Shown here: in pieces, positions 1-12,700 of the stretch
Layout: the number at the start of each line of letters is the position of its first letter
How positions within the stretch are numbered: the stretch's first letter is position 1
Assembly (NCBI RefSeq): GCF_032854445.1
Contig: NC_088303.1
Coordinates: 34,541,501-34,605,500 of the forward strand
Direction: 5' to 3'
DNA: 64,000 nucleotides
DNA from: Liolophura sinensis
Taxonomy: Eukaryota; Mollusca; Polyplacophora; Chitonida; Chitonidae
Notes under the pieces: generated by a model
What the model saw: the letters and a program-made list of their open reading frames with translations, nothing else
Database searches by the model: none
Told to the model about the DNA's origin: nothing
Position numbers and translations under genes: made by a program

Positions 1-170
1 ATTCTGAAGGCATTATTCTGTGTAGGCTGATAAAACTACTTTTTGTGTAGGCTGGAAAGTGGCCAATCCACGCAATGTAGTTTTGTCTCCAAGATCAAAT
101 GAAAAGTGAGCATAAATTGCATTGAAAGTAGCCCTTTTATATGCCAAAAGATTGAGGAATAAGGGTATTG
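1..170 (+). repeat. Dispersed repeat A, copy 1
   Basis: GGCATTATTCTGTGTAGGCT, GTAGTTTTGTCTCCAAGATC and TTGAGGAATAAGGG recur in the same order at 19800-19965. The start is cut by the window edge. Confidence 0.6.
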
Positions 171-217
171 CAAATTTGAGCTTCTTGATGATTATCTGAT
201 TACTATTCCCTGTGCAG

Positions 218-3200
218 CTTGCAAAAAGATGTCAGCCCAGATCTTAAGGAAGATGCCTGGAATTCTGTTGTCAAAGGTAATGAAGGAAGACTAAAACTGA
301 GAAATTTTTTTACCTGTGCAACTTTTCCAGTAGTTTTATTAAAAGTGCATGTGCAAATTATTGCTTTTGTGTACACATATCAATTTGATTCAATATTTGT
401 AGTTTGTGTGTGCTGCCTTAAAACTTTTTATTTACCTTCGATACATGTTAAATGTTTTCCTTCATATGATGGAAATATCACTCTTTCTCTGTCCACAGTG
501 TCCATTGTTCATTCTAATGAGCTGATGGTAGAACTGGAAGGCCCGCACATCTCTGTAGCCTCTCGTGAGCAGCATCTCCTCATACTGAAGGCCACAATGT
601 ATCTCTTGTGTCAGTATATGGAGATGTTTGAAGCGGAGGACACCAAACCTGGCACAAGTGTCGCTGGGCCAAAGGTTAGTTTCTTCAGAACTGGGGCCAA
701 TTCCACAGCACCAGTTTTGACTTAAAGCTTTACTTTTTAAGCACAGGAATCCAAATTTGGGAACACCTACATACACAAGGTATTGTGTGTGTTCTGGCTA
801 ATCTAATCGAATTTAAATCTTTGGGAACATGAACGCCTCAGTATGTTGAAGTTCATGCTTATTTATGCTTTGTGAAATTGGCCACAGATGCCAGTAGAAT
901 AATTGCCTTGATGTGAGCTTTGACTTGAAGGCTCAGTAGTCTGATTATGTAGTTTACCTGTAGCCGGCTGGGTGTCATGCCACAGTTCGGTTCCTTTGGA
1001 CCCTGAACGAGTGTCGTTTAACATGTGTATGTATGACGACATTAGGAGCGTCCTACAGCTGACAACCTACCTAAATTATAAGGTAGTAAATAGATAAATT
1101 GTACATGTGAGTGTATTTGACCCGAAATTTTGTCCATGACTAACATTTCTCATTTGCCCTGATTCTGAGAGTCCAGTCAGTCTTAGATAGGTTTAGAGAT
1201 AATGACATTTATTTGGATCTGAAGATTTACTATGACATTTACTGTGTATAATAATTCTCACCAAGGAAGAGGTGTGTAATTAGAACTTTGTAAATATTTT
1301 TCAGGGCAGAGGAAAGAAAAAACAGCCGAGTGACAGCATGTCCATCAACTGGGAGATAGAGCGCGAGCGTGGAGTGCAGGTGCTGTTGCGAACAGTGCAA
1401 CTGCCATTATGTCGACTTTGGGACCCTCCTATCCCAGAGGAGGAGTTTGTCAAGTAAGAGCACACTTTGTTGTTTAAAAGCACCATTTGTCAAGTAAATC
1501 CCCATTTGTCCAAAATACGCTGTCAGACATAGATAGGTGTTGTCAGGTAAGGGTAGGGACTTTGTAGTAGGAGCACACTTTGTTGCATACAAGCGGTGGT
1601 TGTATATACCAAAATGGTATGGTTTATTTTTGTCAAGTAAAAGCACACTGTCACGTCTAGGTATTTCCAGTTGAGGTAAAATGTATGAAGTAAGAGCACA
1701 CTTTGTTAAATAAAGGCACACTGTCGAGTCTAAATAGCTGTTGTCAAGTAAAGTTAGGGTTTATGCAGTAAGGGCACACTTTGTGAAGTAAGAGCACATT
1801 GTCAATCTAGCTTTGTATTGTCAGAAAAGGGTATTGTTTATCAAGTAAGTTAACACTTTGTCAAGTGAAAGCACACTGTCAAGTCTAGATACTTGTAGGT
1901 ATTGTCAAGTGAGGGTTGAGCTTATATAAATGTGCAGATATTCCAGACCGTGCTGTGTATCTACAATGTTCGTTGTCCATTTTTGTTACATGTACTAGAT
2001 TTGTAACTGAACGCCTTTGTTTCAGCATGATTACCTGTTGCTGTTACAAGCTGCTGGAAAACACCATGATTAGTCGTAACAAGGACACTCGAGACGTGAT
2101 TATCCGGGTGCTCGCTGTTATGGTGAAGAAATACAATCACTCGCTGGGTGAGTCCGTCTTTAGCAGATGTCTTGTTTTAAAGAATGCTGACCAATGCTAT
2201 ATCCTTGATCACCCTCCCTAAAATGACAGGCCAGTTAATGTATGGAATTTAGCATGCCTTACCCTGTTTCTGAGATTCGTCGATTCTTGCACATGATCTT
2301 CTTTGTACGAAATTGTATGCTTCATACGTTATGTAGCTCTAGTTTGCAAAAGTTTTGGGAGAGACAAAACAGTATCCAGAAGTCAGCAAAAAAAAATAAT
2401 GTTTTGTGTTTTTGTTATTTGATGAAATCCTTACAGTAAGACTGTGTAACATTATATAAATACACAAAATTTGGGTTTAGTACATGTGAAAAGAGAAAAA
2501 ATTACTGCTTGAATGTGTATTGTTAATACACATTAGTAAAACTAAATGTATCTATCATTCACATTTTAGATTTGAAATTTAAACTCACTAGCAGAAGTTC
2601 ATTAAACTGAAGTAAGCAACTTTCAATGAGGTCACATTAGTGACACTGGGTAGACAGTTGTCAGCCTGGAGAAGCCAACAGCCTTCAATATGGTGAATGC
2701 TGGGTTGTAATTTGACAAACTATTGTTCGTAACCACATGTAATAACCGTTATGTACACAATTTCAAATAACACGAAATACATCATCATGTAATCTTTTAG
2801 CATTTAAAATGCTTTTCTTTTCTTTCTTTTTTTTGAACTTTTTAATTTATCTTCTTTTTTTGCTGTATTTTTTTTTAAGCGAACAGTTTTACGAATGATT
2901 ATTTCGGAACTAAGTACTTTCAGTCCCATTTAACTATTTTGCTATTTTGTTGTTTTATTCTGTGTACTCATTGGTGACGTGGCTGTGTAGCAGGTTTGTT
3001 TTCGTCAACGACATTTACCATCTTGCAGGAGCGAGCCTGAAGATAATCCAGTTACTGCAGCACTTTGAACACTTGGTTGTCCCGCTGGCCCAGGCAGTAG
3101 AACTCATCTCCACAGAGTATGGAGTAAAGACTGTGGTGGCAGAGATCATGAGGTTAGTTGTTCAAACTATCACAGCTCTAGTTAAAAGAAAAGACAACAA

Positions 3201-3672
3201 AATACCAAATGTATATATGTGTTTAATAATAAATTTTCAAAAACATGACATTTTATTTTTGTGATGTTGCCTAACCGACACTTCGCAGTTCAAAGTAAGC
3301 AAAATCACAGGAAAATTAAAAGCATTGCCATGCTATAATACTAACCAACCAGGCATGGTTTATTTCTGTAATCTGAGAACACTCCCTTTTCCACTGTCGT
3401 CACATGGACACTGTTCTGCCTTCTATCTGTGATCCTGGGGTATGAGTGATGCGACATCGTCTTTGCAGCTTCGCTAACATGGCATATCCCATGGCCTAGC
3501 AAGATTTCCAGATTAAAAGTAGATATATACTTACAGAGTTATCAAACATGTTGTAGTCAAATGGCTTTAAAGAGTAATTAATAGATCAGTGATCACATAA
3601 AAGTAGAAGAGAGTAAAACCGTGTGTATATATATATATATGCATATATAGAATATACCTATGTATGTATGTG

Positions 3673-3714
<42 letters not shown>

Positions 3715-6700
3715 ATACAGTACCTCAAATTGCTTAGTAGACACTAAAATCTGTCTGTTATGCAGAGAAATAGGTCGAATGGACCCCAAGGACTTGGTGA
3801 GAGACACATCAGGCACACGGTCGTACGCCAGCTTCCTTGTGGAGATAGCTGAGCGGGTGCCAGCCGTTGTGTTGACAAGTATCAGCGTCATCCTCAGACA
3901 CCTGGAGGGTGAGGTAAGTCACTTAAAACATGCCACTCTGTGTCTACAAGAATACATGTACTTCAACTATCCTGACCGCCCCCCGATAGCACAGTTGGTA
4001 GAGCATCTGTGTCAAGAGCGGTAGATCCAGGGTCAGTCCTAGGTCAAGTCACACCTAAGACTTTAAAAGAGGAAGTTGTAACTTCATCACTTGGCGTTCA
4101 GCATGAAGGGGATAGTGCAACGACTGGTTGAGCCGTACCAGTATAAAGGCTCGGGTGGGGCGGCTTACTTATCTTCACTCACTCACTTCAAGCACTCACT
4201 CACTCCAACAACTTTCCAATTTAAATCTACAATTTTTAACCCATCTTCCTACTGTCTTGAAAGCTCTACTGGTGTAGTCATGTATTTACTTGAAACTTGA
4301 TAGTGAATATATTGAATACATTTTGATCAAAAAGTTGTGCTGTATTTGTAAAATAACGAACTGACAAAACCAGGTACACCTTGACAAAAGGCTAATTATC
4401 CCATTGCTATTTTCATAATTTATTTTCTTGGTATATATAATTATTCCAGTGGAAATGTAACTTGATTATTTAATTGTTTACCCCAGAAATTCCAGTTTCC
4501 TCCTCCCATAAAAAGTGACTGATGGTATATAAGAGAAAAACTCTTGAGTATTGTGTTCAACAATAATCAAATAAATAATGAACTTGTTTTAGTCTTATTC
4601 AATGAGGAATGGTGTATTGGGTGCTATGGGCGAGATCCTCATCAAAGTCCTCTCCAAAGATGACCTGGACAACAAACAGAAACTCACACGAGATCAGATC
4701 CTGGATAAACTGGAGGTAACTCATGATCTGACACACTACAATCTCATCTATAAACTCACAGTATTGTGCTTCAAAAGAAAGTATAGCTGTTCATCACTCA
4801 TCGGTTATTCAAAATTTCAGACTTGGTCGTGTGTGGTATCACTACATAGTTCTGACAAGGCTTGGTAGCTCAGATCCAGATCTGCAAGGCTTGGTAACTC
4901 AGAACCAGATCTGCAAGGCATTGTAGCTCAGAACCAGATCTGCAAGGCTTGATAGCTCAGAACCAGATCTACAAGGTTTGGTAGCTCTGAACCAGATGTG
5001 CAAGGCGTGGTAGCTCAGAACCAGATCTGCATGGCTTGGTAACTCAGAACCAGATCTGCATGGTTTGGTAGCTCAGAACCAGATCTGCAAGGCGTGGTAG
5101 CTCAGAACCAGATCTGCATGGCTTGGTAACTCAGATCCAGATCTGCAAGGCATGGTAGCTCAGAACCAGATCTGCAAGGCATGGTAGCTCAGAACCAGAT
5201 CTGGAAGGCTTGGTAACTCAGAACCAGTTCTGCAAGGCATGGTAGCTCAGAACCAGATCTGCAAGGCTTGGTATCTCAGAACCAGATCTGCATGGTTTGG
5301 TAGCTCAGAACCAGATCTGCAAGGCATGGTAGCTCAGAACCAGATCTGCAAGGTTTGGTAGCTCAGAACCAGATGTGCAAGGCTTCGTAGCTCAGAACCA
5401 GATCTGCATGGCTTGGTAACTCAGAACCAGATCTGCAAGGTTTAGCAACTCAGAACCAGTTTTGCAAGGCTTGGCAGCTCGGAACCAGATCTGCAAGGGG
5501 CAGCTCAGAATCAGTTCTGTAAGGTTTGGTTGCTCAGAACCAGTTCTGTAAGGATTGGTAGCTCAGAACCATTTTTGCAGGGCTTGGTACTTGTAGCTCA
5601 GAACCAGTTCTGCATGGCTTGGTACATGTAGCACAGAACCATTTCTGCAAGGCTTTGTAGCTCAGAACCAGATCTGCAAGGCTTGGTAGCTCAGAACCAG
5701 ATCTTGCAAGACGTGGCAGCTTAGTCAGTACTACCAAACCCTAGACACACTTAGTATATATAACCCCAGAATCATAGTGCAATGTTGGGTTTAAGTCAAA
5801 CCTCATAGAGCCTTCTGAATCTTATTCAAACTGTTTCTAACTGCTATACCTTTGGTGTACAAAGCTATTAGTCGTCATTGGTCTTACTGCAGACAGCTAT
5901 ATTTCAACTTACATCTGTTGCAGCCTCTCGTTTCATAGGCGAGGATTATCTGATGCTGCATATGATGTGCGAAAATGTTTTTTATGCATTAACCTTGTTT
6001 TTGTGTTCATCCTTGACTTTTTAACTTCTTTCAGGATCACATTCATGATGTCCATGCCTTTGTCAGGAGTAAGGTCTTACAGATATGGCTGAGAGTGGTC
6101 AATGAGAAGGTCAGAATAATACATCATGCTGAAGTCCACCATTCTGACATTACATCTTTGTTTGCTAATTCTTTAAAAAGTTAAAACATGAAATACACAT
6201 AAGCTACTCGGAATAGTGATATGAAAATGTGTAAATAACTGATGACACCTAAAAGAATCACCTGCAGTCAAGAAAGAAAAAAAAAAGTCTGAGTAAATGA
6301 AACTGAGTATTACATTTGTTTTACGTACATTGCAGTTAATACATATTTGTCTCTTTCCCTACCAATCAGTGCTTGCCATTGATGCGCCAAGAGAACCTGG
6401 TGAATCTTGTGATTGGTCGGCTCCAGGACAAGTCCTGTCAGGTCCGGAAACAGGCCATACAGCTGATCACCACCCTTCTGCAGAGCAACCCTTTTGCAGC
6501 AAAGGTAAGAATATTTGGCTTGGAATGGTTGTTAACGCCTTGACAACGTCATCTGTGCAGAAGATCAGTGTGTTCAAAAAGGGCAAATAGGAGGCAGCAG
6601 ACAGCCGTCTACTGCCTTCTCCAGAGCCACCTACCATGAATATTCTTACGGGGCCTCCATGGCTGGGTCGGTTAGCGCGCTAGTGCAGCGTAATGACCCA

Positions 6701-9700
6701 GGAGCCTTTCACCAATGCGGTTGCTTTTCAAGTCCAGCTCATGCTAGCTTCCTCTCCGGCTGAAAGTGGGAAGGTCTGCCAGCAACCTCCGGATGGTCGT
6801 GGGTTTCCCCCGGGCTGTGCCCGGTTTCCACCCACCATCGTATAAGTGAAATATTCTTGAGTACGGCGTAAAACACAAATCAAATAAATACGTAAATAAA
6901 TGAATATTCTTACTATTTAAATCAATAGTAATTGTGGCATAATTACTTTCAATTCAGCCGCCTATTTTTGAACTTTGACCTCCTGCGATTCTAAATGAAA
7001 ACCCTAGAAGATTTGGTATCATTTTTTCCATTTGTGCTTTTTGTAAAGCTGTGTTGGGAGTGGTCGAAATGATGTGATTTGGCAGCCATTTTGAATTATG
7101 ACAACCTGGCTGTCAGTCACATCAGATTTGTGGCTTGTCCTGTTTGGGGTTGTGGCACATTGAAATCTTACTGTTTCTGTCAATTTCTGCTCACTGTTTA
7201 GCTGCCATTGGAAGAGTTACAGCTGAGCTATGAGAAGGAGAAGAGTAAGCTAGAGGAGATGATGCCAGAGCCAGTATCCCCATCACCAGATGGTAACAGT
7301 ATACATTTATTTATTACACTTGTGTTTTTAGTCTGGAGCCCAGAATTCTTCTCTTAATCCACTCAGGTTTATTGTTGGAGTAAAGTTTACAAAAATTCTG
7401 CTGAACCACTGGCAGCTGAATTTACATCTGTTTGGTCAAACACTGTTTACCTGGTATTCCTCTCTGGTGATACATGCATTTGGGAAAGTTTTCCAGCAAC
7501 CTGTGAATGGTCGTCAGTTCCTTCTGGTCTGTGCCTGGTTTCCTCCCACCTCATTGCTGGCCGCTGTCATATAAGTGAAATGTTTTTGAGTATGATGTAA
7601 AACACGAATCAAATAAATAAATAAATTTATGGTTGGAGAAAAGGCCCTGGATTAAATCAGTGGCAGCTGGATTGAAACTTCTTTGGTCAAAGTCTTCTCT
7701 AGTAGAACCCAGTAGATATCAGCCAGTGTGGCCCCTCCACATCTAGGGTAAAGAGACTGAAAGAATAGCCTGCATTCACCTGGTAATTCTCAACCCAAAG
7801 GGAACATTTATTAAAACGTATATCTGTTGTTCTGCTATACCAAGCCGTGGAATTTAACTCCTCGCTCAAGGTGTTAAATTCCACGGCTTTTCAGTGTCTA
7901 GCATTGCCTGAAGATGCTGCTCAGATCAGAAGTGCAATGCTGATCGAAGTTAATTCATATCTACCATATCGTTTCAATGACATGTCTACTTTGTATAGTA
8001 TTCATTGCACAACTAAAGAAAGTATGCAAGTGAAAGCAAAAAGATTTGGAATGTGAGCATTACCCAATGCACAATATATATTGTTTTTTGAATGCTCTAC
8101 ACTTCCCTGGGTAGTTAACAGTACACTCAGCAAGTGTAAAGTCAGTCGGAAGATTCCTTCCTTTGCAAATGCAATAAGTTAGATCTGGACTGAGAGTTCT
8201 ATGCAAATATCAGTAAGGACTTTATGCAACAGCGTGCACGAACTATAGTCATAGTAAAACAGTTCTGGTTTTATCCTCACCTTATTGCAGACACCTTAAC
8301 AGAGCAGACAACTTCCAGCTGGAAAACCATTGCCACCAAACTGGAGAACTACTTAAAGGTAGATAACAATGATGATGGACCCACTGAGGAAAGTGAACCT
8401 TCAGATGAAGAGGACGAGGCAGATCTGATTACTGAGGACGACACACCTGTGAGGTAAACAAACATATCAGTTTTGGTAGAGTGTCATTTCGTGTAGGTGG
8501 GTCTTTGCTAGTCAGTCTTTGAAATCAGTGAAATATATTGCAAGTATCTTTTATTTGGCTTAGGAATGATTTTAGTAAGTTGTAATTTTCTCCGTACGTG
8601 TCACTTAAATATGATTCTTGAATGTATGAAACAATACAGTACTTAAGGTAAACTACTACATAGTGTACCCAGTGAACTTATGTAGATAAGACTGTAGCTA
8701 TTAAACGCAGCCTTTCATCACAAATATCCTCATTGGATATGGACAAACTGCATCAACTTTTTCTTGACAGTGGTATTTATGTCATGGAACCCTTATTTAT
8801 AACTCTGAAATGATTTTGGTCAAATTTTGATATAAAAGTTTCTAAAGCACCTGTAATTAATAAAATTAATATTTCCCCAGTGTTGCAGAGAAATTGTGTG
8901 TTTTGCTGGATGGAGAAGAATTCAAGAAAGTGCTATCTCTACTAGAGGCTGCCCAGGAGGCTTGGCCTGACCACCCATACTACCATGGCAACTGTCAATC
9001 TTCTGAAGAGTAAGAAGCATGTAACATCTTGATAATTTATATTTAGCATAAAATATTTCAAAACCTTCATGCATGCAAAATAATAACTAAATGAAAGTGA
9101 ATTTTGCATCAGGAAAAAAATTGTTCAGATATACAAAAAAAAAAAAAAAAAAAAACTTTTATAAGAGGAGATATGTACACTGTGGACCTTAGTGATCGTT
9201 TTCTGCTTTTGGGTGGATATATACTCTAACTTGTTACCCACTTCCTTGTCCCTCTGTACAGGCCAGAAGATGAGGCTGAAAGCCAGACTGAGGACACTCC
9301 TCATACTAAGAATATCCTGTCCACTCTCCAGAAAGTATTTGTGGGTGAGTGCCGTAATAAGCAGTATGTTTCAGTATGGATAGCAGAATACCAGTCCTCT
9401 GAATGTCTCATCAACTAAATCTATAACCTGATATTCATATTCTGGTTTGGCATGCACAAAGGAATCGTAAGAGTAAGGCTAAGTTAATTGTAAATGACTA
9501 AGCTCACGATCATTGCTTTAACTTTCAGTTGATAACTTCTTGCACTTCAGTCAGAAATTACGATCTGTTCAACCTTGTAGTAAATGGTTACAATCACTCT
9601 GTAAAAGTCCATCAAGACCCCTAGCTTTCATAGACCAGTGAAGTGGCCTATATATATTTACTTTCATTCACAAACCTGATTTCTCTCCCACAGGTGAAGT

Positions 9701-12700
9701 ATTGTAGAGTATTTACCTGTAGAAGAGGAAAAAAAACACATTATATGCTGTATTTCACCTAAACTTTGGTATCGGTGTGTAAAAATGCAATTTCAGAAGC
9801 ACATAATGGCATTAAAATAATTCTTTTAATGCCAACATTTCAGTTTTTCTGATAAGAAATTAGTCAAACTTCACGAAAAACTGTAAACTGTAGCACTCTA
9901 AAGGTAAATCAGTCAGAATCAAGCAAAATGTGTCACTTGAAAAATGTTGAACTTTAGGTGAAATGCGGTAAATAAAATTGAGGGCCTTTTTGTTAAGGTT
10001 AGAACTAAAACATGAACGTTATGTACATGTAAATGCAAGTTTATTTTCTTGTTTTTTTGTGACACTAATTTTTTTACATGACATTTGTCAGATTATAAGA
10101 AGTCTCGTCTCATGTCTGCCTCGGATGTTGTGCAGCACCAGGAGGAAGTGGCGCGTCGTGCCTCTGAGAGCGGAGTGGTCAATGAGCTCACCAAGCAACA
10201 AGTGCTCGTCCAGTACCTTAAGGTAAAGCAGCTGTTCAGCACATGTTTTTGTGAAGCATGTGGTAAATGGCCTAGAGTTTGGCCCCGTGAGTTACTGTCG
10301 TTACTTTCACACGATCTGAGTTGGCGGCATGACAGAAGAGAGTGGCTAGCCCCCCCACCTGTTTCATTACCCTGCAGCTCTGGTTGCTAACCATGGGGTC
10401 AATTCACTGACTCTGAGGTGTGCAGGTCTCCCGACTAGTAGGGTTACATATAGATCTCTAAAAATGAATGAAATCGAAGAAAGTATTAAGAAGGGTGATG
10501 TCTGTTACAAAACTGTCCAAAAAGTCCAGACACTGTCTCAAAGCATGACCACACCAAACAAGGAATGTAGGCCGCATGCACACTGCACACTGCAGACAAA
10601 CCAATTATTTGGGTTACGCCTACGTGGATGTCACCTCCCACTGGTGAAGAGATGAGAGCCCTCGTTATGCATCAGATGTGTGTATAGACATATTTTAGCT
10701 AAAAACGAATTTCATTGAGAAATATCTGTCATCAGCTTCCCATGTAATTCCAATTTAGTATGTCAGTCTACACGCACATTTTGTTTCTTTAGAGTCAGAA
10801 CTGTCCTCCCATTGCAGAAGAGTTCCTTTTCCTGAGTTTTCATATCAGGGAACCTCCAGTTAAACACTGAAAACATACTCCATGCAAGGTATTCGAAAAC
10901 TATACCCCGGTTTACTTTTACCCCTTTTCGGTAGCACATTGGGAGAAAGGATTTGTTTGAATTGTTATCACATTAGGAATTCACACCGTCACTGGCTTTA
11001 TTAACAAAATGTTTTACGATGTCCTGCATACAGTTTTGCCCAGACATGATTTTAACGTGGGTGAAAGTTGAAAGTCTTCCAGATTATGCCAGAGTGAACA
11101 AGAAATGTTTAGCCCCAGCGGTGCAAACTCACGTGTGTAGGTGTCGCTTTGATTGCACTTTGACATCTTCATCTCGTCTGCTGGTAAGGTTATAGTTTGC
11201 AAGTATGGATTTGTGGTGTGCTAAATTCTACTACAGTTTTGTATATGGAGCCCTGCAGTTCTAAAACGGACGTTTGGCCCGATACTCCACATCCATAAAG
11301 GTACTGAGTAGTCACGCTTACCCTCCAGAGAGTTTTCTCCCTTGTTCCCATTTGTCACAAAATAACTATAATAAAACAATCAGCCTGTTGTGAAGAGCAT
11401 GTACTAAAATTATTATGATTTAAACTGAGGAAGACATGAACTATTAGTGGTAGGAGCATAGACTGACTGCTCACTGAAGCATGAGCAGGTTTATACATAC
11501 TTAAACTGTCTGTATGTAATACCTTGACCAACCTTGATGGTCTCCCTCGGCGCCCAGTCAGTAAGAACCCCAATGAACGCAGTGAATTACAGAATATTCC
11601 TTCCAAGTCCGAGGGCGAAACTTTAGGTCATTTATTGTAGTCTAATGCTTATGAAAGGTGTTTTTTTGCTGACACCAAAACGTAGCTGCCCTGAAATGTG
11701 GAAAGTTTGCTACTCATAAAGCTTCGGCCAACAAGCCAGCTTATACATACTAAGAAAATTTAGTAAGGAATAGTACTTTTCTATTTTCCAGAAATATCTG
11801 TGACCACAGGTGAAATAAATACACTCAAACCTGGCTGTGATGTACCCTTTTGTAACGCCTAAGCACCTGGTACAAAAATCTGCAATGTTATTTTCCATAA
11901 GCTAGCACCACCCTCTCTTAACACCATCCACGTTAAGAGGGATTTAAAGGTTTGAAGCATTGCATGATTACATTATGGATGCTCATCCTATGCCTTGTGG
12001 TACAAAGTGTACCGACCCTTACTGTACCGCATTACTCCTCTGTGCCGCCAACATGGCTTCGGTCCCAAACCGAGCGTTATAACGAGGTACGACTGTAAAT
12101 GTTTACCGGGAATATGTGTTCATATTTTCATTTAGAACAAACAGTGCATTAAGCATTCAAACAGGCACCCAACTTTATTATTAAAATGCCACTTTGGAGT
12201 ATGGTTTGACCTAAGTAACCTTGACCTAGAAATAACAAGGAAAGTGTTGGTCTTACAACTGCGTCCAAAAAGGGGGTGTTTCCCAAAAATTTTGACACCT
12301 ACTAACAGGCCTATAAAGTAAGAAATAACATAATTATACAAGCATGTTATGTGGCTTTTTGTGACGTGTTTCAGGACTCGATGACGTTTGCAGCTCAGGT
12401 TCAGAAGTCAATCCCGTTACTCTGTCAGCTTCTCACTTCCAAGACCACCTCAGATGTTCTGGAAACCATCCATTTTTATGTGACAGCGTTCGAGTTTGGA
12501 GTGAACAACGCCATCATCGGAGTGCGCAAAATGCTCGTACTGATCTTCTCCAAGGAAGCCTCTGTCAAAGAAGCAGTTGTGTCAGCTTACAAACGACTCT
12601 ATTTGACCCCTCAGGCTGGTAATGTCAGGTAAGCATATATTATACATGGTAAAAAAACAATTGGATATTGTAACATGCATATAGGTTCCAGATTGTATAG

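Noticed and set aside
219-725. Continuous 168-codon gene at the window start
   Set aside because: It contains two real NCAPD2 exons (218-276 and 499-674) with an intron between them that happens to lack stops. Splice sites and family similarity favour the spliced form.
3977-4060. tRNA gene
   Set aside because: The A- and B-box-like sequence is the head of a SINE. It does not fold into a full cloverleaf and is followed by SINE body. The same applies to the family 1 heads.
4853-5737. CRISPR-like array
   Set aside because: 29-bp units are directly contiguous, with no unique spacers, in a eukaryotic intron. It is a minisatellite.
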